This document shows, piece by piece, positions 22,988-33,900 of a DNA stretch of 64,000 nt. The first letter of the stretch is position 1, and each line of letters opens with the position of its first letter. Origin of the DNA: WRGT01 sp964450405 (GTDB taxonomy: Bacteria > Spirochaetota > UBA4802 > UBA5550); NCBI GenBank assembly GCA_964450405.1, contig CAYVCQ010000017.1, positions 1 to 64,000 of the forward strand, given 5' to 3'. A program made the translations under genes and the position numbers. Under the pieces are notes generated by a model. That model was not told the DNA's origin. It worked only from the letters and a program-made list of their open reading frames with translations, and did no database searches.

Positions 22988-24334
22988 TTGAACGACAGTA
23001 AATCATCTTCTGAAAATGAAATTAATACTCTAAGAAATGAACTTGAGATACTTTCATCACTCTTTCTGAAAATCAATATGGATATTGATCTCGATGATTT
23101 CCTGAACGAAATTATATTTACTCTCCGGGAAAGGATAAATTTTGACGGATGTAATTTTGCATTTTTATCCAGCGATGGATATATGAAAATACACCGGATC
23201 GATCCTTCTATGATTTCTAAAAAATCCCGGATCTCTGAAGAGTATCTTACCAAAGTCTACTCAAAAAAAATTGATTTTAAAACCAGCGAAGACTGGGCCG
23301 CAGTTGCAGCCCGTGAAAACAGAGAAATATATATTCCTGAAATATTTATTAATGAGCTTAATAAAGACGAACGCGACTTCGTTGAAAATTACGGAATAAC
23401 CGGGCTGTATTATCTTCCTATACCAATACCAGGCAGAGCGTGCGGAACCATGCGTCTTCATAATTATGAATCGACCATGTATCTTAGTGATAATGAAAAA
23501 CAGCTGATAAAACGCCGTGCCGCCATAGTAGGCAAGGCCATGGAAAACTATTATCTCTATAATGATCTTAAAAGAAAAAACGAAAAAATTGAAGTCGACA
23601 TGCGTCTCTCCGAAAAGCTTCAAAGAAGTCTTCTTCCTCAAAGTGTTCCCGATCTGCCGGAGGTTGAGATTGCCACTGCGTATATACCGATGTTTGAAGT
23701 AGGTGGGGATTTCTTTGACTTCATGTACTCTCCAAAGAAAAAAATTGAATCCTCATTCGGGCTGCTTCTAACCGATGCTTCAGGGCATGGTGTTTCAGCT
23801 GCTTTTATTGCAACAATGCTGAAGATGTCTTTTCAGAACAAAGATGTCTACAGAAAATCTCATTCACCAGGAAAGGTTTTCCACGAACTAAACAGATCGC
23901 TGATGAACAGAACTGCAGGAAATTTTGTTACAGGATGCTATGCATATTTTGATCTTCGTAAAATGAAGATGATTATTTCATCCGCAGGTCATGAACCAGT
24001 GTACAGGATAAACAGGAAAAACGGTGAGATAGAAAAAATTAAACCATCCGGAAAGGTCCTGGGACTTTTTAATTCGCCATGGTACGAAGAGCGTGAAATT
24101 GACATTGTTTCACATGACAGGTTTCTTTTCTATACTGACGGCCTTGTAGAAGCGATAAACCGTGATGGAATTCAATTCAGAGAAATACTTGATCAGATCT
24201 GCAGAGAAAGTATACACCTGTCGGCGGAGGATTTTTGCAGCAATGTGATCCGCCAACTTAAGGAACATTCTCTTGACGAAATGAGAAAATCTTTCGATGA
24301 CGATGTAGCTTTAGTAATTATTGATATGATCTAA
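22988..24334 (+). CDS. GAF-SpoIIE (RsbU-type) serine phosphatase
   Basis: 448 residues from a TTG start with GAGGGGA upstream. A short coiled coil (5-30), a GAF domain (about 15-180) and a PP2C-like SpoIIE domain (about 215-445) with intact metal-binding motifs: GGDFFDFM, TDASGHGVSAAFIATML, SSAGHEPVYRI and FLFYTDGLVE. It should be active, unlike the membrane paralogue at 1334. Cytoplasmic; probably responds to a small-molecule or partner signal through GAF and acts on an anti-sigma-factor antagonist, none of which is adjacent. It opens a block of signalling genes. A TTGACA at 22921-22926 is a candidate -35 box. Confidence 0.92.
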   Translation: MNDSKSSSENEINTLRNELEILSSLFLKINMDIDLDDFLNEIIFTLRERINFDGCNFAFLSSDGYMKIHRIDPSMISKKSRISEEYLTKVYSKKIDFKTSEDWAAVAARENREIYIPEIFINELNKDERDFVENYGITGLYYLPIPIPGRACGTMRLHNYESTMYLSDNEKQLIKRRAAIVGKAMENYYLYNDLKRKNEKIEVDMRLSEKLQRSLLPQSVPDLPEVEIATAYIPMFEVGGDFFDFMYSPKKKIESSFGLLLTDASGHGVSAAFIATMLKMSFQNKDVYRKSHSPGKVFHELNRSLMNRTAGNFVTGCYAYFDLRKMKMIISSAGHEPVYRINRKNGEIEKIKPSGKVLGLFNSPWYEEREIDIVSHDRFLFYTDGLVEAINRDGIQFREILDQICRESIHLSAEDFCSNVIRQLKEHSLDEMRKSFDDDVALVIIDMI

Positions 24335-24539
24335 ATACTCTCTTAACATGTTAATCCTGTCTCCTTTTAATATCTAAAATTCCGCTTAATATACATTTTC
24401 TTATTACTCTTAACACTTAAAACTTTATTCAAACTATGTCTCCAAAGATTTTCTGTTTCATTCTTGACAGAAAGCATTAAATATTCTTCAATAAAAATCT
24501 AATCAACAGATACGAACTATAAATAATGGCTGAAAAATA

Positions 24540-26762
24540 ATGAAAAAAATAAATTCGTTAATATACATATCTGCGCTCTCTGCGGTAATCTTACTCTCCG
24601 GATGCGGAAAAGATATTACACCCGGCATGAAAGGAGGAGAACTCGATCTTCGGGGTATTAATCTTTCAGGGAAAATAATTCGTCTCGATGGTGATTGGGA
24701 TTTTTACTGGAAAAAATTTTTGCAAGGCGGTGAATTCGAGTCAGATTCATTTAAAATTCCCATGAAGGTTCCATCTATATGGAACGATACGGTTGTTAAC
24801 GGAACAAAAATTTCAGGTGACGGATTTGCCACTTATCGTTCAAGACTAAAAGTAAAATACAGTGAAAAAACCTACGGAATTAAAATGATTGATGCTGCAA
24901 CGGCCTATCGATTATTCGTGAACGGACGGATGATAGCAGAAAACGGTACGGTTTCAGAATCTCCCGAGAAAGGAGTTCCTCAGCACAGACCTCTTACTGT
25001 TCCATTTAAACTCGACAAGCCTCTTTCCGGTGATGACTCTGATATCGAAATTGTTCTTCACGTTTCAAATTTTCATCATATTAAAGGCGGACTCTGGGAG
25101 AGTGTCCGCTTTGGATACTTTGATGAGATCTCCCGCACCCGTGATGCGAATATTGGAATTGAAATGTTTCTCTTCGGATTTATTCTTATTATGGTAATTT
25201 ACCATTTCGGTCTTTTTGCCCAGCGGCGTGAAGACAAGTCAGTTTTATATTTCGGAATACTTGCTTTGTTTCTTGCACTGAGAATTCCGGTAATAGGAGA
25301 ACGCTGTGTTACTCTCTTTATTCCGGACTTTAACTGGAATTTGATGCTTCGTCTTGAATACATATTCGGATTCTGTAATATAACGTTCATCGGACTCTTT
25401 GAATATGCTTTGTACGGGAATAAACTTCCGCGAATCGGAAAATATATTATCGCAGGGGTTGGAGCTGCTTTAATGATCTCGTTTATATTTCTCCCGGTTT
25501 CTATTTTCCTTCAAGGGAAAATAATCTACGATCTTTATCTTATGCTTAGCGGTCTCTATATTGCAGTGACTATGTTCTATCTTGCCGTTCGCGGAAACAA
25601 AGGAGCCTTCATTGCTTTTGCGGGAATGGGAGCTCTATACTTCACCGGCATCAACGATATTCTCTATACCAGACTTATAGTCAACACAATGAATATGGCT
25701 TCAATCGGACTTGCTGCTTTTATTCTCGCACAAACCTATCTGATCTCTTCTCTTTTTTCAGGAGCATTTAAGAGCTCACAGATTGAATCTGAAAAAAATC
25801 TAAAACAGGGTGCCGAGATTCAGGAACAGAATGATTTTATAAAAAATGTTCTCAAAACCGCCTCAGAGGGAATATTCGAAGCATCAAAAAAAATGTCTGA
25901 AACTCTCAGATTATTCAGAGATGACGCCAGCGAAGAAGCTTCATCACTTGAGGAGGTTGCCGCATCAATAGAACAGATTTCCGCCTCTGCACAGAATATA
26001 TCTTCGGGAACCGACAACCAGGATACCGATCTCAACGTTCTGGACAATGCTTTAAAAAGTCTTGATGACATTTTAAAACAAACCGCAAAAGCAGTCTCTG
26101 ATGCATTATCTGTAGCTACAACAATTTCAGATGATGCCCGAACAGGCGGTGAATCTATCTCGGTTATGAAAGAAACAATGGACGAGCTGTATCAAAGTTC
26201 AAAACAGATGAACAGCATCATTCAGATTATAAATGATATTTCAGATAAAATAAATCTACTTTCACTAAATGCTGCAATTGAAGCTGCCCGTGCCGGAGAC
26301 ATGGGGCGTGGTTTTGCCGTAGTTGCCGATGAAATCTCCAAACTTGCAGATCAGACAGCATCAAGCATAAAAGAGATCGATTCACTTATTAAAAAAAATG
26401 AATCTGTAATACAAAGCGGCGCGTCTAACATACAAAAAGCCGTCGCATCCGTTTCAAAAATTATCAGTAATGTCGGAGTTATAAGTACTGCAATATCATC
26501 CATCTCGGATTTTATGAAACAACAGGTTGAACTCAACTCGAGTATTAATACAGGCGCAACGAGAGTTAAGGAACGCGGCGGTGAAATGAAGATTGCCATG
26601 AAAGAGGAGAAAAATGCCGTTGAAGAGATATCTAATACAATCACCACAATAAGCTCGATATCTCAGGTCAACTCACACCGCATTGAAGAGATGGCAGATT
26701 ATGCAAATTCATTGACTGCAATGATTGATGAGATGAATATTTCTATAGAAAAACACAGTTAA
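24540..26762 (+). CDS. 7TMR-DISM receptor fused to methyl-accepting chemotaxis domain
   Basis: 740 residues. Residues 1-22 form a lipoprotein signal (lipobox LLSGC, Cys22). A periplasmic galactose-binding-like sensor (about 35-200) follows, then seven membrane helices (about 205-405), a coiled coil and an MCP signalling domain (about 480-740). The hairpin tip is recognisable as SLNAAIEAARAGDMGRGFAV followed by VADEISKLADQT, the CheA/CheW-binding region. There is no HAMP domain, as in other 7TMR-DISM fusions. It should couple a periplasmic ligand, perhaps a carbohydrate, to chemotaxis or a related pathway. Both a lipid anchor and seven helices in one protein is unusual. Confidence 0.88.
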   Translation: MKKINSLIYISALSAVILLSGCGKDITPGMKGGELDLRGINLSGKIIRLDGDWDFYWKKFLQGGEFESDSFKIPMKVPSIWNDTVVNGTKISGDGFATYRSRLKVKYSEKTYGIKMIDAATAYRLFVNGRMIAENGTVSESPEKGVPQHRPLTVPFKLDKPLSGDDSDIEIVLHVSNFHHIKGGLWESVRFGYFDEISRTRDANIGIEMFLFGFILIMVIYHFGLFAQRREDKSVLYFGILALFLALRIPVIGERCVTLFIPDFNWNLMLRLEYIFGFCNITFIGLFEYALYGNKLPRIGKYIIAGVGAALMISFIFLPVSIFLQGKIIYDLYLMLSGLYIAVTMFYLAVRGNKGAFIAFAGMGALYFTGINDILYTRLIVNTMNMASIGLAAFILAQTYLISSLFSGAFKSSQIESEKNLKQGAEIQEQNDFIKNVLKTASEGIFEASKKMSETLRLFRDDASEEASSLEEVAASIEQISASAQNISSGTDNQDTDLNVLDNALKSLDDILKQTAKAVSDALSVATTISDDARTGGESISVMKETMDELYQSSKQMNSIIQIINDISDKINLLSLNAAIEAARAGDMGRGFAVVADEISKLADQTASSIKEIDSLIKKNESVIQSGASNIQKAVASVSKIISNVGVISTAISSISDFMKQQVELNSSINTGATRVKERGGEMKIAMKEEKNAVEEISNTITTISSISQVNSHRIEEMADYANSLTAMIDEMNISIEKHS

Positions 26763-27082
26763 CCGCTAATTCATATTCAAACAATATTATGATGACATTT
26801 CATCGATATATCATCTCCGCCAGAAGGCAGAGATACATTTAAATAGCAATGGCAGCTATGGATTCCCGTCTACACGGGAATGACAAACAAGCATCAAACT
26901 TTATTATAAAACAACATCTCTGATTCAACCGTTAACCGCTATAACAATGTATTTTTCTCAATTAGAATTTAATTGTTTCTTCAGTTTTACCGTATTTATT
27001 AAATTTTATTAGGAAAAATAAAAAATATCCATTATATTATAACCTGCATGCTTTCATTCATATATTCAACAACGGAGCAGAT
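26763..27082. other. Intergenic region with repeat remnants
   Basis: About 320 bases between two rightward signalling genes. 26816-26834 carries a TCTCCGCC..GGCAGAGA dyad and 26860-26887 a family C remnant (GGATTCCCGT..ACGGGAATGACA). The rest is AT-rich, with the promoter of the histidine kinase presumably near 27000-27060. Confidence 0.5.
26860..26887. repeat. Family C (TGTCATTCC) element
   Basis: Inverted repeat ATTCCCGT / ACGGGAAT followed by GACAAAC; the reverse complement starts TGTCATTCCCGTGT, matching the ends of the larger element at 48656-48812. Confidence 0.6.
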
Positions 27083-28978
27083 ATGAAACTCGAAAATATC
27101 TTAAAATATTTTCTATCCGAGTACAGCGAATCATCATTTATCACCCGACAGAAAGTATCTCTGCTGGTATGGTTTCATATAATACTCCTCCCTGTTATGT
27201 TTTCATATCTTATAATTAATATTTTTAGAAATAATCCGCGTGAATTAGCCGGAATATTTGTACTGGATATTGTTTTTATTATCACATTATCTTCAGGACT
27301 TTATTTTATAAAAAAAGGAAAATTCAGTATTGCAACCACAATAGACATTGCAGCTGTTGTTTTACTGACATTCGGAGGACATTTTATTAAAAGATTTGTC
27401 CAGATTGAAACAGGCTACAACGGGTTTGCAGTATTGATGTATGGATTAATGGTCTTCACGGCTTTATTCGCCACCAGACGTTCCCAGTTTATTGTTTTTA
27501 TTATTTTTTTTATCCTCACCTTCTCATTTCACTTTTATGCACTCAGCATGATAGATCCGTCAATTCATGTTAATCTTTTTTCCAGCACTCTTAACAATAT
27601 TTTAATCCTTATTGTTATATTCAGCCTTTCCTATAACAATAGAACAATTACAGACAGGTCACTTGAACTTGCAGAACATGAACTCGACATTAACACAGAA
27701 CTCAGCAGATCCCTGGAACAGAAGGTACGGGAGAGAACAAGCAAACTCGCAGAAGAACGGGAAATTCTTGATACACAAAATAGAGAGCTTGAAGAGATTA
27801 AGAATACACTTATCCAAAAGAATGGTGAACTTGAAGCAGCAAAAAAGAGCGCTGAAGACGCTAACAGTGCAAAAAACAGATTTCTTGCAACTCTCAGTCA
27901 TGAACTTAGAACTCCGTTAAACGGTATAATCGGAATTTCAGATCTGATGCTGGAAAAAAAATTTCCAGATGAAGATAACTATACTTTAAAAATGATTAAG
28001 CAATCGGGAGAAAATCTTTTTTATATTATACAGGATCTTCTTGATTTTACTACAATCGAGAATAATCAGATTTCAATCAAGAACGGTTTTTTTAATATTA
28101 ATGATCTTATGGAACATATTACCATTGGACTAAAAGATCAGATAAAAAACAAAAATCTGACATTCACAAAAAAAATAATTCCCGACAAGGCCGTCGTATA
28201 CAGTGACAAAACCCGAATTGCACAGATCATTATAAATCTTATAACAAATTCGATAAAATATACAATCACTGGAAGTATAGAGCTGTCGGTAATCATTAAC
28301 CATAAAATTACCATACACGTCACTGATACCGGAATCGGAATAGAAGCAGATAAGATAGATACAATATTTGATGCATTTACACGCATTGAAAGCGACTATG
28401 TTAAAACCCAGACCGGTCTTGGTCTTGGATTATCAATTGTCACTCAGATTATAAAGATGATGAACGGATCTATTAATGTTATCAGCGAACCTGGCAGAGG
28501 CTCTACATTTACCGTGGAACTCCCGCATGAAAAAACCACAGAGATAGAAAATCAGATTGTATCTGCCGATGCAAATGACTACAGCATACTCCGGGGGAAA
28601 CGTATTCTAATTGTTGAAGACAATGCGATAAACCGCTTTTATTTCTGTACAATACTTAAAAAAACCGGAGCTGTAGTGGATGAAGCTTTAAACGGCAAAG
28701 AGGCTCTGCGACAGAATGATACAAACAAATATGATCTGATTCTTATGGATCTTAATATGCCCGATTTTGACGGCCCTCTTCTGGCGAGGATTATACGTGG
28801 AACATTCAATCCTAACAGCAAAACTCCCATTACAGCACTCTCCGCACATGCCTACAGAGACCATATACAAATGTGTCTTGATGCCGGAATGAATGATTTT
28901 ATAAGCAAGCCGGTTGAGAGAGAGCAGTTTCTTAACACAATAAGCTCTCTCCTTAAATCAGCATCAAGCAAGAACTGA
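27083..28978 (+). CDS. Hybrid sensor histidine kinase/response regulator
   Basis: 631 residues. Six membrane helices occupy about 24-195, then a coiled coil (200-262), HisKA domain with SHELRTP (phospho-acceptor His273), HATPase with N box NLITNSIKY, DTGIGI and TGLGLGLSIV, and a C-terminal receiver domain (510-628) with phospho-acceptor Asp556 in LILMDLNMPDFDG and the conserved lysine in FISKPVE. There is no large periplasmic sensor domain, so signals are probably sensed within the membrane or by partners. GGAGC precedes the ATG. It neighbours an HD-GYP response regulator in opposite orientation, a plausible output partner. Confidence 0.93.
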   Translation: MKLENILKYFLSEYSESSFITRQKVSLLVWFHIILLPVMFSYLIINIFRNNPRELAGIFVLDIVFIITLSSGLYFIKKGKFSIATTIDIAAVVLLTFGGHFIKRFVQIETGYNGFAVLMYGLMVFTALFATRRSQFIVFIIFFILTFSFHFYALSMIDPSIHVNLFSSTLNNILILIVIFSLSYNNRTITDRSLELAEHELDINTELSRSLEQKVRERTSKLAEEREILDTQNRELEEIKNTLIQKNGELEAAKKSAEDANSAKNRFLATLSHELRTPLNGIIGISDLMLEKKFPDEDNYTLKMIKQSGENLFYIIQDLLDFTTIENNQISIKNGFFNINDLMEHITIGLKDQIKNKNLTFTKKIIPDKAVVYSDKTRIAQIIINLITNSIKYTITGSIELSVIINHKITIHVTDTGIGIEADKIDTIFDAFTRIESDYVKTQTGLGLGLSIVTQIIKMMNGSINVISEPGRGSTFTVELPHEKTTEIENQIVSADANDYSILRGKRILIVEDNAINRFYFCTILKKTGAVVDEALNGKEALRQNDTNKYDLILMDLNMPDFDGPLLARIIRGTFNPNSKTPITALSAHAYRDHIQMCLDAGMNDFISKPVEREQFLNTISSLLKSASSKN

Positions 28979-29079
28979 GAACTTACAATTATTTGTCATC
29001 CCCGCCTATTCGAGGTTTAAACAAATGGATATCCGTATTCATAGAATTGATATTGAGTATAATTCACCAGGCCGGAGCA

Positions 29080-30432
29080 CTAAAATCTCATTATAAAACC
29101 TTTTTCTTTGAATAACCTGATACACGAAATCACTACTTCAGGTTCAAAATGGGTTCCTGAGTTTTTCTGAAGTTCGCCAAAGGCTGCATCCATTCCAAGT
29201 GCTGCCCTGTATGGCCTGTGAGATGCCATTGCCTCAAGAACGTCTGCCACAGCAATTATCCGTGCCTGTATTAGAATCTCTTCCCCTTTTAGTCCGTTAG
29301 GATATCCGGTGCCGTCAAGTTTCTCGTGGTGCTGAAGCACAATATCAGCAATAGGCCAGGGGAAATCTATATTCTTCATAATCTCATATCCGATGGCAGA
29401 ATGCGTTTTTATCAGAGAGAATTCTATCTCATTAATTCTTCCCGGCTTATTCAGAATTTCCGATGGTATTGCAATTTTTCCAAGGTCGTGTATCTGACCT
29501 GCAAGGTTGACACTTTCGATGATGTCACGGCTTAAGCCCATATCCTTTGCTATCTCTTTTGCTATATCGGCAACTTTCTTCTGGTGCCCCGCTGTATAAG
29601 GGTCCCTGGTCTCTACTGTTTTTGTTATTGCTTCAATGGTCCCGTACATCGCCCGTGTGAGAGTATCCATACTCTCCTGGATTCTCCGGTCGTACTCCAC
29701 CTGCTGTGTTATATCTCTTACTACAAGAACTGCTCCTTTCGATCTGCCATTTCCCATTTTCAGCGGAGTAGAGGTAAAATCAACGGGAATTCTTTTATCA
29801 CCGGCAGAGAGATAATTATTAAACTCGATGTAGTTCATCGACATCGGGAAAAAAGCGCTGTCACCCTCTTTCGGATCGCTACCCAGCTTGACAGTTTCAC
29901 CTATCGGTTTTCCGATTATATCCTCTTTGGTAAGATTCAGCATTCTTCCAGCCGCAGCATTGACGTAATCAATGTCGCCTGCTTCATCTATAACTATTAC
30001 TGCATCTATGATTGAATTTAATATTGTAGAAACACGATTTTCATTTTCTTTAACCTTGCTTTCCATCTGATGTCTCAGAAGAGCCATTTCGATTGTTGCA
30101 CGAAGGTCCTTTTTGTTAAACGGTTTAATAATAAAACCGTATGCATTACCTTCTTTTGCTCTTTCTATTGTTGAATAATCAGAAGATGAAGTTATATAGA
30201 CAAATGGAATGGAAATTTCGCTGCTTATACTTTTAGCTGACTCAATACCGTCAAGCTTTCCCTCTAGATTAATATCCATAAGAACAAGATCAGGCTCTTT
30301 TTCATTGATAATCTTAACAGCCTCTTCTCCGGAAGAAACTGCACCTGCAAGATAATATCCAATATCAAGTATATATTTCTGAATTAGTTTTGAAGTAATT
30401 CTATCATCTTCAACGAGTAAAATATTGTACAT
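29080..30432 (-). CDS. Response regulator with PAS and HD-GYP domains
   Basis: 450 residues: receiver domain (1-120; LVLMDINLEG with the phospho-acceptor Asp near 55), PAS domain (about 130-250) and HD-GYP phosphodiesterase (about 265-445) with HDLGKI and HHEKLDGTGYP intact. HD-GYP domains hydrolyse cyclic di-GMP (or related cyclic dinucleotides) to linear products, so this protein most likely converts a phosphorylation signal into lower second-messenger level. It is convergent with the hybrid kinase. AAGGGTGA lies close upstream of the ATG. Confidence 0.93.
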   Translation of the reverse strand: MYNILLVEDDRITSKLIQKYILDIGYYLAGAVSSGEEAVKIINEKEPDLVLMDINLEGKLDGIESAKSISSEISIPFVYITSSSDYSTIERAKEGNAYGFIIKPFNKKDLRATIEMALLRHQMESKVKENENRVSTILNSIIDAVIVIDEAGDIDYVNAAAGRMLNLTKEDIIGKPIGETVKLGSDPKEGDSAFFPMSMNYIEFNNYLSAGDKRIPVDFTSTPLKMGNGRSKGAVLVVRDITQQVEYDRRIQESMDTLTRAMYGTIEAITKTVETRDPYTAGHQKKVADIAKEIAKDMGLSRDIIESVNLAGQIHDLGKIAIPSEILNKPGRINEIEFSLIKTHSAIGYEIMKNIDFPWPIADIVLQHHEKLDGTGYPNGLKGEEILIQARIIAVADVLEAMASHRPYRAALGMDAAFGELQKNSGTHFEPEVVISCIRLFKEKGFIMRF

Positions 30433-30956
30433 CAGTCACCCTTCTTTGTTAAAATAATCATCTCCAGTCAGATCCGGCAATGCTGATATTATTGCACTAT
30501 AACTAAGCTTTAAATTCGCGAATTTTCATGCTGCATTTCAACGAATATACTAAATTAACCAAATAATTACAATATTTATTAATCAATTGGAATGAAAATA
30601 TATTTTTTTAAATATAAATATTTTCTGAAATATACTCTTGAAAAGTCTTTTTAAACAGAATTTATAGATTTTCAATTATACCTTGTCCTTCAATTAATTT
30701 AAAATTTGGTTAATTTTTTTATTATTGCACCATTTTGTTCAGAAATTTTGTTAAAAACTTATACAAATATAAAATATCTGTCTCAGTTTTTTTTAAAATT
30801 TGAATTTTAAATAGAATAGTTATTGTACAAACAACGTGTATTTTTTTTACTGAAAAAAGTGCTTCATAGTGTATTTCATACAGCTGTTTGTCCAAAAAAG
30901 AATGGACAATGATAAACTGTTTTTCGCAGATATAGCTGATTTTTCAGGAGGTAATG
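30433..30956. other. Long AT-rich intergenic region with a small dyad
   Basis: Over 500 bases, extremely AT-rich, between divergent genes. The only clear structure is TTGTCCA (30888-30894) and TGGACAA (30903-30909) around 8 bases, about 50 bases ahead of the activase start: a possible operator. AGGAGGT at 30946-30952 is the ribosome-binding site of that gene. Confidence 0.5.
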
Positions 30957-33900
30957 ATGTATAATTTAGGTGTTAATATTGGTTCTTCAAGTATTAAAGT
31001 AGTTTTAATGGATGAAGAAACAGTGATTTTAAAGAATGTCATAGAACATGAAGGTGATTTTTTAGCAGCATTAAAAAAATTACTTTATAATAGTGATATC
31101 CCCACTGACAGCCGGATTCTTGTCACCGGAACAGAGGGCCGCTACATGATCAACTCAAACAATGTAATTGAAAGTTTATGCGTGGAAGAGGCTATAAAAA
31201 AACTGAATATAAAGGCCGATGCAGTGGTTTCTCTTGGCGGAGAGAATTTTGTTGTTTATACCCTTGATGAAAACGGTAAAATTATTACAAACTTTTCAGG
31301 GAATAAGTGTGCATCGGGAACCGGTGAGTTTTTTAAACAGCAGCTTGGAAGAATGGACTTAAATCTGGCTGATATCCAGACAGTTCCCGAGTGTTCAAGA
31401 CCGCACCCTCTTTCATCAAGATGCTCTGTTTTTATGAAGAGCGACTGTACTCACAAACTAAACAAGGGTGAGGCAACTAAGCACGATATAGTTCTCTCCC
31501 TCAGCGAAGTAATGGCTTCAAAGGTTGCCGACTTTCTAAAAAGAGCAAAGATAAAAGAAGGCCGCGTAATTCTTGCAGGCGGCGTTACCGAAAATAAATA
31601 TATCATTCAATATATACAGGATAAACTCCCCGGATTGGAGATAATAGTTCCGGAAGAGGCCAGATACTTTGAAGCATTTGGCGCCGCTCTGATGGCAGGA
31701 AAATCCGGTAGCCCTCTCCCGCCGGTAGAAAGTGTTTTCAAATCAGTTGAAAGCGCATTCGGAAGATATCCATCTCTGAAAAATTCTCTGGGAAGAGTAA
31801 CATACATCGAACCTCTCAGAGCTAAGGTCAAAGCCGGCGGTGAATATATTCTCGGAATAGACGGCGGATCTACAACTACAAAAGTTTCACTTATAGATTT
31901 TGAAACAGACGAAATTGTTGCAGACTATTACGGAAGAACTCATGGAGACCCGGTAAATGCATTAAAAAAATGTCTCTCTGAGATTCAGATTCAGATTAAA
32001 GAACAGATCGGCGATGCTCCAATAAAAATTTCTCTTGCTGCAACTACAGGTTCCTCGAGGGAGATACTCGGAGTATTTGTTGAAACTGCCGGAATCTATA
32101 ACGAAATTATTGCTCACGCAACTGGTACTACTTATTTCAAAAAAGATATCGATACTATTTTTGAGATCGGCGGACAGGACGCAAAGTATGTATATCTTAA
32201 AAACAGTGTCCCTATCGACTACGCGATGAACGAGGCATGCTCAGCCGGTACAGGTTCTTTTCTTGAAGAATCTGCATCAGGTGATTTAAATATAACAGAT
32301 GTTAAAGAGATCGGGGATATTGCCTTAGCCGCAGTCTCTCCGCTGAAGTTTGGCGAGCACTGTTCCGCTTTTATCAACTCGGATATAAGAAAAGCAATAC
32401 AGTACGGTGCTTCAAAAGAGGATATCACCGCGGGAATCATCACATCAATTGTTTCAAACTATCTCAATCGTGTTGTTGGAAACAGATCTATCGGACAGAA
32501 TATTGTACTTCAGGGTGGAGTTGCAAAAAACAAAGCCGTTCCTCTTGCTTTTGCTATGCTCCTTGATAAGGATATTACCGTACCTCCAAGTCCCGAACTT
32601 CTCGGCGCATTCGGAGTTGGAATTCTAGCGAAACAGAAGTTCAAAGATAATCTTCTTGATAAGAGTTCATTCGATCTTGATCAGATGATTAATACTGAAA
32701 TTGTAAATGAGAAGGAATTTATCTGTAAGTCCTGCGAAAACTTCTGCCCCATAAAAGTTTTAAATGTAAACGGACATAAATATATGTTTGGAGGAAGGTG
32801 CAACAAGTATGCCAACTCCAGAAAGAAGAAAGAAATCGATGAAGATTCAGTTTTCAACTATATAGATGCAAGAGAAGAGCTGATGTTCAAAGAATGCGCT
32901 CCAGATCCTGCAACTCTTGAAAGACAGAAGGATTATGTTGTAGGTATTCCAAGAGCGTTCTCTGTTTATACGCTATGGCCTCTTTACTCTTGGTTTTTTC
33001 ACTCACTTGGTATTGAGGTTAAACTCTCCGATGAAATTCTTCAGGAGGGAGTTGCAAAGATGGAAAGCGCTTACTGCTTCCCGGCCGAGATTGCTCATGG
33101 AGCCGTTCAATCAATAATTGATTCGGGAGCCGACTTTATTTTTGTTCCTCACTTCCGTGATATGCCGAGTTATGAAAAAGAGGTGCATGCAAATTTCTGC
33201 CCTATTACCCAGAGTCTTCCATACTATATAAAGCAGGCTTTTACAGAGATTCCGGAAAACAGAATTCTTGCTCCTATTATCAGTTTTAAATACGGTACAG
33301 ATAAAGCTCTCGAAGGGCTGCATGAACTGGCTGTTCAGCTTGATATATCTGAAAATCAGATTGCCAGAGCTTTCAAAATCGGGTTCAAAAAACAGGAGGA
33401 GTTTTTCGAAAAGTATAGACTCCTGGGAATTGAAGCAATGGAGAGAGCAAGAAAAGCCAAGCACCCTGTAATAGCAGTTCTCGGTCGACCCTATAATGCA
33501 TTTACAAAAGATGCAAATATGGGTATTCCTAAAAAATTTACAAGCCGGGGCTACTCTGTTATTCCATATGACATGCTCCCCTTTGAAGAGACAAAAATTT
33601 TCAGCAACATGTACTGGTATTATGGACAGCAGGATATGAAAGCAGCCTCTTACCTGAAGGATGAAGACAACATATTCATCACATTCATTTCAAACTTTTC
33701 GTGCGCGCCGGATTCGTTTATGCTGCATTACATCAAGTGGGTAATGGGAATGAAACCATTTCTTATACTTGAACTTGACTCTCACTCTGCTGATGCCGGA
33801 ATTGACACTCGTGTTGAGGCTTTCCTTGATATTATCGACGGATACAGGCTTAAATTTACCGGAGATGACAACAGCCGCTATGATAATGGTCTAAGATTTA

